NCBI RefSeq assembly: GCF_003989665.1
Contig: NZ_RZIJ01000012.1
Location: forward strand, 62,001 to 126,000
Length of the DNA: 64,000 bases
Direction of reading: 5' to 3'
Source: Azospirillum doebereinerae
GTDB lineage: Bacteria; Pseudomonadota; Alphaproteobacteria; Azospirillales; Azospirillaceae
A program made the translations under genes and the position numbers. This document shows, piece after piece, positions 18,835 to 29,350 of this stretch. Below the pieces are notes generated by a model. It did no database searches. It worked only from the letters and a program-made list of their open reading frames with translations, and was not told where the DNA came from. The first letter of the stretch is position 1. Each line of letters starts with the position of its first letter.

Positions 18835-19272
18835 TTATTTGACGGCGCCCGACCCCGATGCGCAAGCACCGGAAGCGGGGATCGCCGTTGTTTCCGCTTC
18901 GACCAACCGGGCCTCGGCCGCCTTGTGGATGTATTGCGCGCAGACAATCCATCCTTTCAGCGGCCGCAGCAGGGCAAGGCACCCGATCAGCAGCAGGGGC
19001 AGCGAGGTGACGAAATGCACCCACAGCGCCGGCTCGAACGACACCTCCAGCCAGCCGGCGAAGGCGACTACCGGGAAGCTGACGATCGACATCACGAAGA
19101 AGGCCGGGCCGTCCGCCGGGTCGGCGAAGGAGAAGTCCAGCCCGCAGTCCCGGCAGCGTGGGGCCAGCGTCAGGTATCCCTGGAAGAGAGGCCCCCGACC
19201 GCAGCGCGGGCAGCGGCACCGGATGCCGGTTTCCATCGGCGAAAGGCCGGGGGTGGGCGTGGCGTCGGTCAT
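18835..19272 (-). CDS. DUF983 family membrane protein
   Basis: A 145-residue protein with two CxxC pairs (CRCPRCGRGPLF at residues 18-29 and CRDCGLDFSF near 39-48) forming a likely zinc ribbon, followed by two membrane helices (FFVMSIVSFPVVAFAGWL and FVTSLPLLLIGCLALLRPL). This arrangement is the DUF983 signature; members often sit near cytochrome c oxidase assembly genes. Here the ccoG gene lies immediately upstream, 45 bp away and in the same direction, which fits that habit. Its biochemical role is unknown. Confidence 0.85.
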   Translation of the reverse strand: MTDATPTPGLSPMETGIRCRCPRCGRGPLFQGYLTLAPRCRDCGLDFSFADPADGPAFFVMSIVSFPVVAFAGWLEVSFEPALWVHFVTSLPLLLIGCLALLRPLKGWIVCAQYIHKAAEARLVEAETTAIPASGACASGSGAVK

Positions 19273-19317
19273 CGGAGGCTTTCCTTCAGTCAGGGGGCCT
19301 TGTCGAAGGCCCTTCGG

Positions 19318-20805
19318 TCAGGGAGCGAGAAAGACGCTGTCGTGGCGGGCGCCGCCGCCCTCGGTCCGCACGTCGAAGGTCACCGGGGTCGAGGCCGGGG
19401 TCCGGTCGGTTTCCGGCAGGCGGGCGTAGACCCGGTAGGTGGCGACGGCGCTGGGCGGCGCGGTCAGGGTCAGGCCGTCGGCCTCCCCGGCTTCGCCGGC
19501 CACCGCCAGACGGGCGCCGTCCAGACCGCCGAGCGTCAGCCGGTAGCTCCGCTCCGTGCGGGTCATGTTGGAGATCTTCACCGTGTAGGCGTTCTGCACC
19601 CGACCGTCGGCCAGCCGGACATAGAGCGGCGCGCGGTCGCGCAGGATGGCGATGTCGGCGCTTGGCTTCATCAGGACGCCGATGGCCATCAGCCCGGTCA
19701 CCACCACCATCAGCAGGATGTAGACGATGGTGCGGGGGCGCAGCCAGCTCGTGCGCGGCGGTTCGGCGCCCACCGCCTTGGCGGCCTGGGCGGCGCCGGT
19801 GTCGAACAGGATCAGGTCGGTTGGCTTGCCGATGCGGAGCATCACGTCGTTGCAGGCGTCCACGCAGAGGCCGCAGCCGATGCAGTCCATCTGCAAGCCG
19901 TCGCGGATGTCGATGCCGGTCGGGCAGACATGGACGCATTGGCCGCAGTCGATGCAGTCGCCCATCCCCGCCGCCTTGCGGTCGGCGTCGGACTGGCTCT
20001 TGCGCAGCGGCGCCCGGCCCTCGCCGCGCCATTCCTGGTAGGTGACGACCTTGCTGTCCTCGTCGATCATCGACGCCTGGATGCGCGGCCACGGGCAGGC
20101 GTGCAGGCACATCTGCTCGCGCATGAAGCCGGCCATCAGGTAGGTGGAGCCGGCGACGATCAGGATCGACCACACCGCCAGTTCCGGCGCCTCGAAGCGC
20201 AGCATCTCCGCCGTCAGCGTCGGCGCGTCGGCCAGATAGAAGATGCCGGACGCGCCGGTGACCAGCGCGATCAGAATCCAGGCGGCGTGCTTGACCGTCT
20301 TGCGGGCGATCTTGTTGGCGGTCCAGGGCTGGTGGTCGAGCCGGATGCGCTCGCCCCGGTCGCCTTCGGTCAGCTTCTCGACCCAGACGTAGAGGTCGGT
20401 CCAGACCGTCTGCGGGCAGGTGAAGCCGCACCAGACGCGCCCGGCCACCGAGGTCGCCAGGAACAGCCCGACCGCCGCCAGGATCATCGCCCCGGTCATG
20501 TAGTAGATGTGTTGCGGCCACAGCTCCAGCCCGAACAGGTAGAAGCGCTGCTCGCCCAGGTCGAACAGCACGGCCTGGTCGGCGATGCCCGGCCCCCGGT
20601 CCCAGCGCAGCCAGGGCAGCAGCACGAACAGGGCCAGCAGGGCGATGCCGAGCCACGTCTTGATGCGGCGGTAGCGGCCCTTCACCGATTTCGGGTGGAT
20701 TTGACGGCGCGAGACAAAGAGCGGGGCCGGCTTGGCCTCGGCTGTGCCGTCCTGAAGGGGCAGCACGCGCGCGGGTCCGCCCAAGCGCGTCAGGGTGTTC
20801 GGCAT
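19318..20805 (-). CDS. ccoG: CcoG/FixG-type cbb3 oxidase accessory iron-sulfur protein (copy 1)
   Basis: A 495-residue membrane protein needed for assembly of cbb3-type cytochrome c oxidase, where CcoG acts as a copper reductase. Several membrane helices surround the motifs GRVWCGFTCPQTVW and REQMCLHACPWPRIQ, with the conserved CxxxCP cysteines. Two 4Fe-4S clusters follow (CIDCGQCVHVCP and CIGCGLCVDAC). The C-terminal periplasmic beta domain covers about residues 370-495. The ATG at 20805 gives the normal family start (MPNTLTRLG). A second copy lies at 41656. The ccoNOQP oxidase genes are not in the window. An FNR-like site lies about 120 bp upstream. Confidence 0.94.
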   Translation of the reverse strand: MPNTLTRLGGPARVLPLQDGTAEAKPAPLFVSRRQIHPKSVKGRYRRIKTWLGIALLALFVLLPWLRWDRGPGIADQAVLFDLGEQRFYLFGLELWPQHIYYMTGAMILAAVGLFLATSVAGRVWCGFTCPQTVWTDLYVWVEKLTEGDRGERIRLDHQPWTANKIARKTVKHAAWILIALVTGASGIFYLADAPTLTAEMLRFEAPELAVWSILIVAGSTYLMAGFMREQMCLHACPWPRIQASMIDEDSKVVTYQEWRGEGRAPLRKSQSDADRKAAGMGDCIDCGQCVHVCPTGIDIRDGLQMDCIGCGLCVDACNDVMLRIGKPTDLILFDTGAAQAAKAVGAEPPRTSWLRPRTIVYILLMVVVTGLMAIGVLMKPSADIAILRDRAPLYVRLADGRVQNAYTVKISNMTRTERSYRLTLGGLDGARLAVAGEAGEADGLTLTAPPSAVATYRVYARLPETDRTPASTPVTFDVRTEGGGARHDSVFLAP

Positions 20806-20925
20806 GGCGATTCGATCCCGGAAAGGGCGGTGCGGTGAAGGGCGGTCCCGGCTTGGCCGGAGCCTTGCGCGGCGGCACCCGCACCGCGAGACCGCCGTCA
20901 ATCATCGGGATTTGTTCTACGCCGA

Positions 20926-20939
20926 TTGACTGCAATCAT
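20926..20939. promoter_or_regulatory. FNR/FixK-type operator upstream of ccoG copy 1
   Basis: TTGAC-TGCA-ATCAT matches eight of ten fixed positions of the consensus TTGAT-N4-ATCAA. It lies 121 bp before the ccoG start, within the 389-bp gap 20806-21194, which also holds a palindromic repeat. Low-oxygen control is expected for ccoG. The match is moderate. Confidence 0.5.
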
Positions 20940-21059
20940 CAAGCGGATTGAATGCGTCAATGCGCCGCAATCCTATCGATTTATCCATACAATAACGGAT
21001 TGATGGAGGGCTTGATGGTGGGGTTGTCTTGAGCGGGCCTACCCAGTGCGGGAAGGGTT

Positions 21060-21170
21060 GCCCCCTCCCTAACCCTCCCCCGCCTTCGGCGGGAGAGGGA
21101 ACTCCGCCGAGCCTCGACAAGGATCCGGCCCCCTCTCCTGCCAAAGGCGGGGGAGGGATGGGGAGGGGGC
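21060..21170. repeat. palindromic intergenic element, copy B (reverse orientation)
   Basis: A 111-bp copy of the element found at 16138 and 28234. Outer arms are GCCCCCTCCCTAACCCTCCC and its near complement. The asymmetric core reads CTCCGCCGAGCCTCGACAAG, which is the reverse complement of the core in the other two copies. It lies 24 bp after the end of the sigma54 activator gene and upstream of ccoG, so it may terminate the first transcript. Confidence 0.85.
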
Positions 21171-21194
21171 AGGCGTGGCTGAACCTGCAGAGGT

Positions 21195-22733
<1,539 letters not shown>

Positions 22734-22966
22734 CATGCCGGGTTTTCCCCGGAGCGCACGCCGATTCTGGAGATGCGGCCGGAGAGCGCAGCCTGGACGG
22801 CGGAGGTATCCCATGGGTCGGCCGCATGCCGATGACCGCCTGTGCTTCGGACCAGTGGAAAGAGGCCCCGCCGGGGACGCCGCTGTCCGTGTGGCAGAGG
22901 ACCCGCGACGGGTCGGGATTCCCTGTGTTGTCGGCACCGTGGTTCACAAACACGGAGGAAAAAACC

Positions 22967-23434
22967 ATGGCGAATCAGCACGAAGGACACGGCAAGAGCG
23001 GCCAGCAATCCGGCGGCAACTTCAAGAACGATCCGGAACGCGCGGCCGAGGCCGGGCACAAGGGCGGTCAGGCGTCGGGCGGGAATTTCAAGAACGACCC
23101 GCAGCGCGCCGCCGAGGCGGGCAGCAAGGGCGGTCACAACGTGGCGCCCGAGGACCGCAGCTTCTCCAAGGACCACGAACTGGCGGCGGAGGCCGGGCGG
23201 AAGGGCGGCCAGAACGTCGCGGCGGAGGATCGCAGCTTCTCCAAGGATCATGAACTCGCCGCCGAGGCCGGCCGGAAGGGCGGGCAACACAGCGGTGGTG
23301 GCAATCAGGGTGGCGGCGGCCACCAGGGTGGAAGCGGCGGCCAGGGTGGCGGCAACTTCGCCCAGGACCGCGACAAGGCGGCGGAAGCCGGCCGCAAGGG
23401 CGGTGAGCACAGCGGCGGCGGCAACCGCCGCTAA
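22967..23434 (+). CDS. KGG-repeat stress-induced hydrophilic protein
   Basis: A 155-residue, very hydrophilic Gly/Lys/Asn-rich protein built from about five repeats of the general form (S/N)FxxDxxxAAEAGxKGGxxSGG. This KGG motif is typical of the GsiB/YciG/Con-10 family of desiccation and general-stress proteins. The protein is predicted to be disordered and cytoplasmic. A strong CGGAGGAA site precedes the ATG, and a good hairpin terminator follows at 23464. I looked for an EcfG-type general stress promoter upstream and did not find a clear one. Confidence 0.88.
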   Translation: MANQHEGHGKSGQQSGGNFKNDPERAAEAGHKGGQASGGNFKNDPQRAAEAGSKGGHNVAPEDRSFSKDHELAAEAGRKGGQNVAAEDRSFSKDHELAAEAGRKGGQHSGGGNQGGGGHQGGSGGQGGGNFAQDRDKAAEAGRKGGEHSGGGNRR

Positions 23435-23463
23435 GATTTCTGACAGTCTCCGTTAAGGCAAGG

Positions 23464-23521
23464 CGCCGGCCTTTGCTTCCATGTTTCCTTGCGGGAAATG
23501 GGAAGGAGAGGCCGGCGTTTT
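23464..23521 (+). terminator. intrinsic terminator after the KGG gene
   Basis: CGCCGGCCT pairs with AGGCCGGCG (9 bp), followed by TTTT. Inside the loop a second stem forms between CTTCC..TTTCC and GGGAAATGGGAAG. It starts 30 bp after the KGG stop codon. Confidence 0.75.
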
Positions 23522-23624
23522 CGCGTCCGAAGACTTTAAGTCGTCACAGCTTGAACCAAAGGGTGGGTCCGAACGTATAGGTCATGGCAAAAGACCAACG
23601 AACGCCAGGGAAACCGCCGCCGCC

Positions 23625-24293
23625 ATGATCACCGTCCACCATCTGAACAATTCGCGCTCGCAGCGCGTCCTGTGGCTGCTGGAGGAGTTGGAGCTTCCCT
23701 ACGAGGTCGTCCGATACGAACGCGACCCGGCCACCATGGCGGCGCCGGCCAGCCTGCGCGCCGTCCACCCGCTGGGGAAATCCCCGGTGGTCGTCGACGA
23801 CGGGCTGACCATCGCCGAATCCGGCGCCATCCTGGAATACATCGTCGGACAGCACGGCCACGGCCGGCTGCGCCCGGCCCCCGGCACGGCCGAGCGGCTG
23901 CGCTGCACCTACTGGCTGCATTACGCCGAGGGGTCGCTGATGCCGCTTCTGCTGCTGAAGCTGGTGATGGACCGGATGGGGCGCCCGCCGATGCCCTTCC
24001 TGCTGCGCCCGCTGGCCCGGCAGATCGGCCGGGGAGTCACCGGCGTCATGGTGACCCCGCGCCTGACCCAGCACCTCGACTTCCTGGAGGAGAGCCTGAA
24101 GAACGCCCCCTGGTTCGCGGGCGAGGAGTTCAGCGTCGCCGACATCCAGATGAGCTTCCCCATCGAGGCCGCCGCGTCGCGCGCCGGACTGAACGGGTCG
24201 CGCCCCTGGCTGATGGCGTGGTTGGAGCGCATCCACGCGCGCCCGGCCTACCGCCGCGCGCTCGACCGGGGCGGCCCCTACGCCTACGCCTGA
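23625..24293 (+). CDS. glutathione S-transferase family protein
   Basis: A 222-residue cytosolic GST. The thioredoxin-like N-domain (residues 1-80: SQRVLWLLEELELPYEVVRYERD, then HPLGKSPVVVDDGLTIAESGAILEYI) carries the glutathione-binding P-V and E-S residues. The helical C-domain contains the N-capping motif FSVADIQMSFPIE. The frame is open upstream to 23481, but the domain begins at 23625. Substrate is unknown. It is followed by a histidine kinase gene 188 bp later; no operon is obvious. Confidence 0.9.
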   Translation: MITVHHLNNSRSQRVLWLLEELELPYEVVRYERDPATMAAPASLRAVHPLGKSPVVVDDGLTIAESGAILEYIVGQHGHGRLRPAPGTAERLRCTYWLHYAEGSLMPLLLLKLVMDRMGRPPMPFLLRPLARQIGRGVTGVMVTPRLTQHLDFLEESLKNAPWFAGEEFSVADIQMSFPIEAAASRAGLNGSRPWLMAWLERIHARPAYRRALDRGGPYAYA

Positions 24294-24481
24294 CGGCCCG
24301 TCCGGGGTGGGCGTCTGCGGCGCGTCCGGCGATCCGCAGGACGTCTGCATTTGATACATTCCGATGCAGGGCCGTTCTTGCGCCCCCGCACCGACTCGGG
24401 CCATGCTGGCGGTCGATCCGTCGCGCGCTGCGCCGGACCGTGTCGTTTCGGAGCCGTCTTGACCCCTCGCCGACGCTTTCC

Positions 24482-26317
24482 ATGCTGACCCTGCCGGCGG
24501 TGCTCCTTCTGGGGACGGTTCTGATCACGCTTCTGCTGGCCCGGCAGAGCTGGCGGCTCCCGCCCTTTCCGGGGCGGGTGAACTTCCTGGCGATGCAGCT
24601 CTCGGCGTCCTGGTGGGCGACCGCCGCTGCCGCCGAGACGCTGGCCCTGTCGCCGACGACCAAGCTGTTCTGGGCCAAGATGGCCTGGACCGGCATCGTC
24701 GGCGCCCCCAGCTTCTGGTTCCTGTTCATCTGGTCCTACATCCACGGCGAGGTGTCGGCCCGCTGGCGGCAGGTTCCCATGGTGATGGGGCTGGTGACCT
24801 GGGGCATGGCGATGACCAACGACTGGCACCGCCTGCTCTACGCCTCGGCCCAGCCCATCGGCGGCGAGCCGGGGGCGGCGCTGTCCTACGTCCACGGCCC
24901 GTGGTTCCTCGCCGTCACCATCTACCTCTACACCTTCATGGTACTGAGCTTCGCCGTGACCGCCAGCGGCATCGGCCGCGCGGCCCCGGCGCACCGGGCG
25001 CATTACGTCGGGTTCCTGCTCGCCGTGGCGGTGCCGTGGGTGGCCAACATCGGCTACGTCACCAGCAACGTCGTCCTGTTCGACATCGACCCGACACCCT
25101 TCAGCTTCCTGATCACGGGCATCGTCTTCTACTGGCTGATCGCCCGGCGGCGCCTGTTCGAGCTGCTGCCCATCGCGCGCGGCGCGCTGCTCGACGCGGT
25201 GCCCGACCCGGTGCTGGTGCTGGACGGCGACGGCACGGTGGTCCAGGCCAACCCGGCGGCGGAGTCCCTGGTCACCTCTCCCGGCCGGCTGATCGGCCGC
25301 CGCCTCGACGGCGTTCCCGAGATCGGTCCGGTGCTGGTGCCCCAAGCCCTGGCGGAGCCCTCGGACGGTCCCGCCCCCCGGCTGGTCCAGGTCGGCAACG
25401 GGCCGCAGGCGCGCGAGTTCGAAGTGACGCGGGTGCCGCTGAGCTACGACGGGCGCAGCGTCGGCCAACTGCTGCTGCTGCGCGACGTCACCCTGCGCCG
25501 CCGGATCGAGGCGCGGCTGCACGACACCGTGCGCACGCTCGACACCGCCCGGCAGGAGGCGGAAACCCTGCTGGCCGCCGAGCAGGAGGCCAAGCGCGCC
25601 CTGAACAGCTTCCTGTCGATGGCCGCGCACGAGTTCAAGACGCCGCTCGCCATCATCGACGGGTCGGCGCAGATGCTGCTGCTGGACGCCGAGGCCAAGG
25701 CCCCCGCCATGATCCCCCGGCTGGAGAAGATCCGCCGCGCGGTGCGCCGGCAGGTCGGCATCCTGGAGACCTGCCTCGCCGACGACCGCTTGAGCGACCC
25801 GTCCCTGACCCTGCGCCGGGACGACATCGACCTGCCCGCCCTGCTGCGCGGCGCCGCGAGCGCCCAGGCCGACGGGGCGACCGACCGCCATCTGGAACTG
25901 GAGCTGGAGGACTGCCCGCCGCGCCTGTCCGGCGACGCGTCGCTGCTGGAGCTGTGCGTCCACAACCTGCTGAACAACGGCCTGAAATACTCGCGCCCCG
26001 GCGGCCGCGTGGCCTTGCGCGTCTGGAGCGAGACCGGAGAACCCCGCCCGATGGTCCGGCTGTCGGTGACCGACCAGGGCATCGGCATTCCGCCGGAGGA
26101 GGTCGAGCGGGTGTTCGACCGTTTCTACCGCGCCTCCAACGTACGCGGCGCGGCGGGCAGCGGGGTCGGGCTGAACATGGTGCGGCGCATCGCCATTCTG
26201 CACGGCGGCGGGGTGCAGGTGGAAAGCCGGCTGGGCGAGGGCAGCCGCTTCACCCTGTCGCTGCCGCTGGGGACGGAGCCCCGCGCGGCGGTCATGGCGG
26301 TCTCGCATTCGGGGTAG
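24482..26317 (+). CDS. sensor histidine kinase with N-terminal seven-helix region and PAS domain
   Basis: A 611-residue membrane kinase. Residues 1-225 hold about seven hydrophobic helices, of the histidine-kinase N-terminal 7TM type (MLTLPAVLLLGTVLITLLL start; IVFYWLIARRRLFELLPIAR end). A PAS domain follows (VPDPVLVLDGDGTVVQANPA), then HisKA with the phospho-His near 383 (MAAHEFKTPLAIIDGSAQML) and HATPase_c (GIGIPPEEVERVFDRFYR, GSGVGLNMVRRIAILHGG). The start at 24482 has no strong ribosome site. No response regulator is adjacent. Its kinase core resembles that of the gene at 52028. The TRAP genes follow 79 bp later, so they may be cotranscribed. Confidence 0.88.
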   Translation: MLTLPAVLLLGTVLITLLLARQSWRLPPFPGRVNFLAMQLSASWWATAAAAETLALSPTTKLFWAKMAWTGIVGAPSFWFLFIWSYIHGEVSARWRQVPMVMGLVTWGMAMTNDWHRLLYASAQPIGGEPGAALSYVHGPWFLAVTIYLYTFMVLSFAVTASGIGRAAPAHRAHYVGFLLAVAVPWVANIGYVTSNVVLFDIDPTPFSFLITGIVFYWLIARRRLFELLPIARGALLDAVPDPVLVLDGDGTVVQANPAAESLVTSPGRLIGRRLDGVPEIGPVLVPQALAEPSDGPAPRLVQVGNGPQAREFEVTRVPLSYDGRSVGQLLLLRDVTLRRRIEARLHDTVRTLDTARQEAETLLAAEQEAKRALNSFLSMAAHEFKTPLAIIDGSAQMLLLDAEAKAPAMIPRLEKIRRAVRRQVGILETCLADDRLSDPSLTLRRDDIDLPALLRGAASAQADGATDRHLELELEDCPPRLSGDASLLELCVHNLLNNGLKYSRPGGRVALRVWSETGEPRPMVRLSVTDQGIGIPPEEVERVFDRFYRASNVRGAAGSGVGLNMVRRIAILHGGGVQVESRLGEGSRFTLSLPLGTEPRAAVMAVSHSG

Positions 26318-26396
26318 TTCGTTCGGGCGATAGTTTCTTGCAAAGAAAACTGGGGCCGGGGAATATTCACGCTCCCGACACCAGGACCTCCGCAAC

Positions 26397-26921
26397 ATGA
26401 GTGCTGAACGAGACCCCACCGTCGCCCTGCCGGTGCCGAACCCCCGCGTGCCCCTGGCCGTCGAGGAGATCCTGGTCGCCGCGACCATGGCCGTCGTCGC
26501 GGCGATCACCTTCGCCAACGTGATGCTGCGCTACTTCACCGACATGTCCTTCGCCTTCACCGAGGAGTATTCGATCGCCCTGATGGTGGTCATGACCTTC
26601 CTCGGCGCCTCGGCCGCGACGGTGAAGGACCGCCACATGCGGATCACCTTCCTCACCTCCAAGATGACGCTGACCAACCGGCGCCGGGCGGAGATCTTCG
26701 CCATGCTCTGCATGGTCGCGATGTACGGGATCCTGGCCGTCTACGGCGCCTGGTCGACCTGGGACGACTACCGGTTCGAGGTGACCTCGCCGGCGCTGGG
26801 CCTGCCGCAGTGGATCTACACGATCTGGCTGCCGCTGCTGTCGGTGGTGGTCGCGCTGCGGGCGGGTGGGCGGGCGATCCGCGTCGGACGCGGAATCGAC
26901 CGTCTGGAGGGCGAGGCGTGA
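26397..26921 (+). CDS. dctQ: TRAP transporter small permease (DctQ)
   Basis: A 174-residue membrane protein with four hydrophobic helices (ILVAATMAVVAAITFANVML, FAFTEEYSIALMVVMTFLGA, IFAMLCMVAMYGILAVYGA, IYTIWLPLLSVVVALRAGG). The FTEEYS and RHMRITF stretches are DctQ hallmarks. It forms the small membrane subunit of a tripartite ATP-independent transporter, usually for dicarboxylates or other organic acids. The large subunit gene overlaps its stop by four bases (GTGA). No DctP binding-protein gene lies in the window on either side. Confidence 0.92.
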   Translation: MSAERDPTVALPVPNPRVPLAVEEILVAATMAVVAAITFANVMLRYFTDMSFAFTEEYSIALMVVMTFLGASAATVKDRHMRITFLTSKMTLTNRRRAEIFAMLCMVAMYGILAVYGAWSTWDDYRFEVTSPALGLPQWIYTIWLPLLSVVVALRAGGRAIRVGRGIDRLEGEA

Positions 26922-28201
26922 TCACGGCCCTGCTGTTCGGAAGCTTCGCGGTCATGCTGCTGCTGGGCGTGCCCATCGCGGTGGCGCTCGGCCTGTCGGG
27001 AACGGCGACCATCGCCTTCGCCCATCTCGGCGTCATCTCGGTGCCGACCAGCGTCTACACCGGCATCGCCAAATACCCGCTGCTGACCATCCCGATGTTC
27101 GTGCTGGCCGGCACCATCTTCGACCGCTCGGGCGTGGCGCAGAAGCTGGTGCGCTTCGCCACCGCCATCATCGGTCAGGGACGCGGGGCGCTGGCGGTGA
27201 TCGCCGTGGTGGTCGCCATGATGATGGGCGGCATCTCCGGCTCCGGCCCCGCCATCGCGGCGGCGGTCTGCGGCGTGATGGCCCCCAGCATGATCCGCGC
27301 CGGCTACCCCCGGCCCTACATCGCCAGCGTCATCGCGGCGGCGGCGGCGACCGACATCCTGATCCCGCCCTCGGTCGCGCTGATCATCTACAGCGTGCTG
27401 GTGCCCCAAGCCCCGGTGACGGCGATGTTCGCGGCCGGCATCATTCCCGGCACGCTGGCCGGTCTGGCGCTGATCGTGCCGACCCTGTGGCTGGCCCGCC
27501 GCTACAACCTGGGCGGCGACCAGTCGCACGAGCCGCGCCCGCCCTTCTGGCGCAGCCTGTGGGACGCCTCGCTGGGGCTGTTCGCCAAGGTGCTGATCCT
27601 GGGGGGCCTGCGCTTCGGCATCTTCACGCCGACCGAGGCGGCGGTGATCGCCGTGGCCTACGGGCTGCTGCTGGGCATGGTGGTCTACCGCACGGTCAAG
27701 TTCCGCGACCTCTATTCGATGATGGTCGAGGCGGCGGAGATCTCCGCGATCATTCTGACCGTCATCGCGCTCGCCAGCGTCTTCGGCTGGGCGATGAGCA
27801 CGCTGTCGATCATCGACCCCATCGCCAACGGCATCGTCAATCTGGAAATCGGCGAGTACGGCGTGATGGCGCTGCTGATGGTCATGCTGATCGTCATCGG
27901 CACCTTCCTGGACGGCGTGTCGACCTTCATCATCCTGCTGCCGCTGCTGATCCCGATCGCGATGAACTATCATTGGGATCTGGTGTGGTTCGGCGTGCTG
28001 CTGACGCTGAAGATCGCCATCGGCCAGTTCACCCCGCCGATGGCCGTCAACCTGATGGTGACCTGCCGGATCGCCGGCTGCACCATCGAAAGCACCTTCC
28101 GCTGGGTGCTGTGGCTGATCTTCACCATGTTCCTGACCCTGGCCGCCGTGGTGGTCTGGCCGGAACTGGCGCTGTGGCTGCCCCGGCGGATGGGGTTCTA
28201 A
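26918..28201 (+). CDS. dctM: TRAP transporter large permease (DctM)
   Basis: A 427-residue large permease with about twelve membrane helices. It starts with GTG at 26918, overlapping the dctQ stop and preceded by GGAGG, so translation is coupled. The family motifs include IPMFVLAGTIFDRSGVAQ, MMMGGISGSGPAIAAAVCG, PSVALIIYSVLVPQAPV and FTPTEAAVIAVAYGLLLG. The substrate cannot be assigned without the binding protein. A copy of the palindromic repeat follows at 28234. Confidence 0.95.
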   Translation: MITALLFGSFAVMLLLGVPIAVALGLSGTATIAFAHLGVISVPTSVYTGIAKYPLLTIPMFVLAGTIFDRSGVAQKLVRFATAIIGQGRGALAVIAVVVAMMMGGISGSGPAIAAAVCGVMAPSMIRAGYPRPYIASVIAAAAATDILIPPSVALIIYSVLVPQAPVTAMFAAGIIPGTLAGLALIVPTLWLARRYNLGGDQSHEPRPPFWRSLWDASLGLFAKVLILGGLRFGIFTPTEAAVIAVAYGLLLGMVVYRTVKFRDLYSMMVEAAEISAIILTVIALASVFGWAMSTLSIIDPIANGIVNLEIGEYGVMALLMVMLIVIGTFLDGVSTFIILLPLLIPIAMNYHWDLVWFGVLLTLKIAIGQFTPPMAVNLMVTCRIAGCTIESTFRWVLWLIFTMFLTLAAVVVWPELALWLPRRMGF

Positions 28202-28233
28202 CTGGGGGAACTGTGGGAGGTGAAGCGGCCGTT

Positions 28234-28345
28234 GCCCCCTCCCCATCCCTCCCCCGCCTTTGACGGGAGAGGGGGCCGGATGGCTTGTCGGCGCTCAGCG
28301 GCGGTTCCCTCTCCCGCGTTAGCGGGGGAGGATTGGGGAGGGGGC
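28234..28345. repeat. palindromic intergenic element, copy C
   Basis: A 112-bp copy of the element at 16138 and 21060. Outer arms are GCCCCCTCCCCATCCCTCCC and its near complement. The core GCCGGATGGCTTGTCGGCG is in the same orientation as copy A. It lies between the convergent ends of dctM and the small gene at 28365. Confidence 0.85.
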
Positions 28346-28364
28346 AACCGTGGCCTCCCTCCCC

Positions 28365-28652
28365 TCACAAACTCCCCAGCGCACGGGCGATGTCGCGGCT
28401 GGTGAGATGCAGGTTCACCGCGACGCCCAGCCCGCGTCGGGCGATCTTCGCCGCCGCCGCCCGATCGAAGGCCGAGCGGTGTTCGGCAAAATAAGCCAAG
28501 CAGTCGTCCGGCGTGCCATCCCGCCCAAGCAGCGTCCGGAAGGCCAGCCGGTGAACCGCACAGAACCCCTCATGCCCGGCGGGATGAAAGGCCAACGAGT
28601 CAATGGCCGGACGCCACAGGGCATCGTCGTCCGTCCCCCCGCCCACACTCAC
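28365..28652 (-). CDS. small hypothetical protein translationally coupled to lysE-type gene
   Basis: A 95-residue protein starting with GTG at 28652; the GTGA overlaps the stop of the exporter gene by four bases, which is the main argument for this start. The sequence (LAFHPAGHEGFCAVHRLAFRTLLG, then CLAYFAEHRSAFDRAAAAKIARR and LHLTSRDIARALGSL) looks like a compact alpha/beta domain. I do not recognise the family. The coupling implies it is made with the exporter, perhaps as a regulatory or accessory protein. Confidence 0.7.
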   Translation of the reverse strand: MSVGGGTDDDALWRPAIDSLAFHPAGHEGFCAVHRLAFRTLLGRDGTPDDCLAYFAEHRSAFDRAAAAKIARRGLGVAVNLHLTSRDIARALGSL

Positions 28653-29275
28653 AGGTCGCCCAGCCCCGACAGCAGGAGGCTGATGGCCAGCGCGGTCATC
28701 ACCACCCCGATCAGCGTGTCGAGCACCCGCCACGCCACCGGCTTGGCGAACAGCGGGGCCAGCAGCCGCGCGCCGTAGCCCAGCGACAGGAACCACGCGA
28801 AGGACGCCGTCATGGCGCCGCCCGCGAACCAGACCCGCTCGTCGACCGCGTAGCGCCCGGCGATGCCGCCCACCAGCACCACCGTGTCCAGATAGACGTG
28901 CGGGTTGAGGAAGGTGAAGGCCGCGACGGTGGCGAGCGCCCGCCCGAGCGGCAGGTTGGCGGCGCCCTCGGCGCTCAGGCTTTGCGGCTTGAAGGCGCTG
29001 CGGAACGCGCGCAGGCCGTAGATACCCAGGAAGACGGCTCCCCCGAAGGCGGCGCCCCGCAGCAGAAGCGGGCTGCTCGCCACCAGACTGCCGAAACCGG
29101 CCGAGCCGGCGGCGATCAGAGCCGCGTCGCTCAGCGCGCAGAACAGAACCAGCGGCAGCACGTGGCGCCGGACCAGCCCCTGGCGGAGAATGAAGGCGTT
29201 CTGCGCGCCGATGGCAATGATCAACCCACCCCCCAGGGAAAACCCCTGGACGGCGATCCAGAACAACGAGGACAT
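28649..29275 (-). CDS. LysE/ArgO-family amino acid exporter
   Basis: A 208-residue inner-membrane exporter with six hydrophobic helices. The LysE-family signature GAQNAFILRQGLVRRH lies near residue 20 and FTFLNPHVYLDTVVLVGG near residue 140. The closest named relatives by pattern are ArgO and LysE, which export arginine and lysine. The ATG at 29275 has GAGG about eight bases upstream. A 17-codon open frame ending in Lys-Arg-Ser-Arg-Arg-Arg lies in the leader at 29351-29404 and could sense arginine supply. No LysG/ArgP-type regulator gene is adjacent. Confidence 0.9.
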   Translation of the reverse strand: MSSLFWIAVQGFSLGGGLIIAIGAQNAFILRQGLVRRHVLPLVLFCALSDAALIAAGSAGFGSLVASSPLLLRGAAFGGAVFLGIYGLRAFRSAFKPQSLSAEGAANLPLGRALATVAAFTFLNPHVYLDTVVLVGGIAGRYAVDERVWFAGGAMTASFAWFLSLGYGARLLAPLFAKPVAWRVLDTLIGVVMTALAISLLLSGLGDL

Positions 29276-29350
29276 GGACAAACCTCAAGCGGAGACCGCC
29301 CGCGTCGCGGGAACGGCCGGAGTCGGGAAAAGCGGAGAACGAAAGCGCCG

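Noticed and set aside
17239..20838. 1199-codon plus-strand open frame
   Set aside because: Antisense to MocR, DUF983 and ccoG genes, all of which have clear motifs on the minus strand.
22850..22966. EcfG-type stress promoter before the KGG gene
   Set aside because: I looked for GGAAC with a properly spaced GTT block and found no convincing match.
22967..23434. Repeated blocks that might look like a CRISPR array
   Set aside because: The repeats keep one reading frame and encode KGG motifs of a known stress-protein family; spacing and lack of exact repeats do not fit CRISPR.
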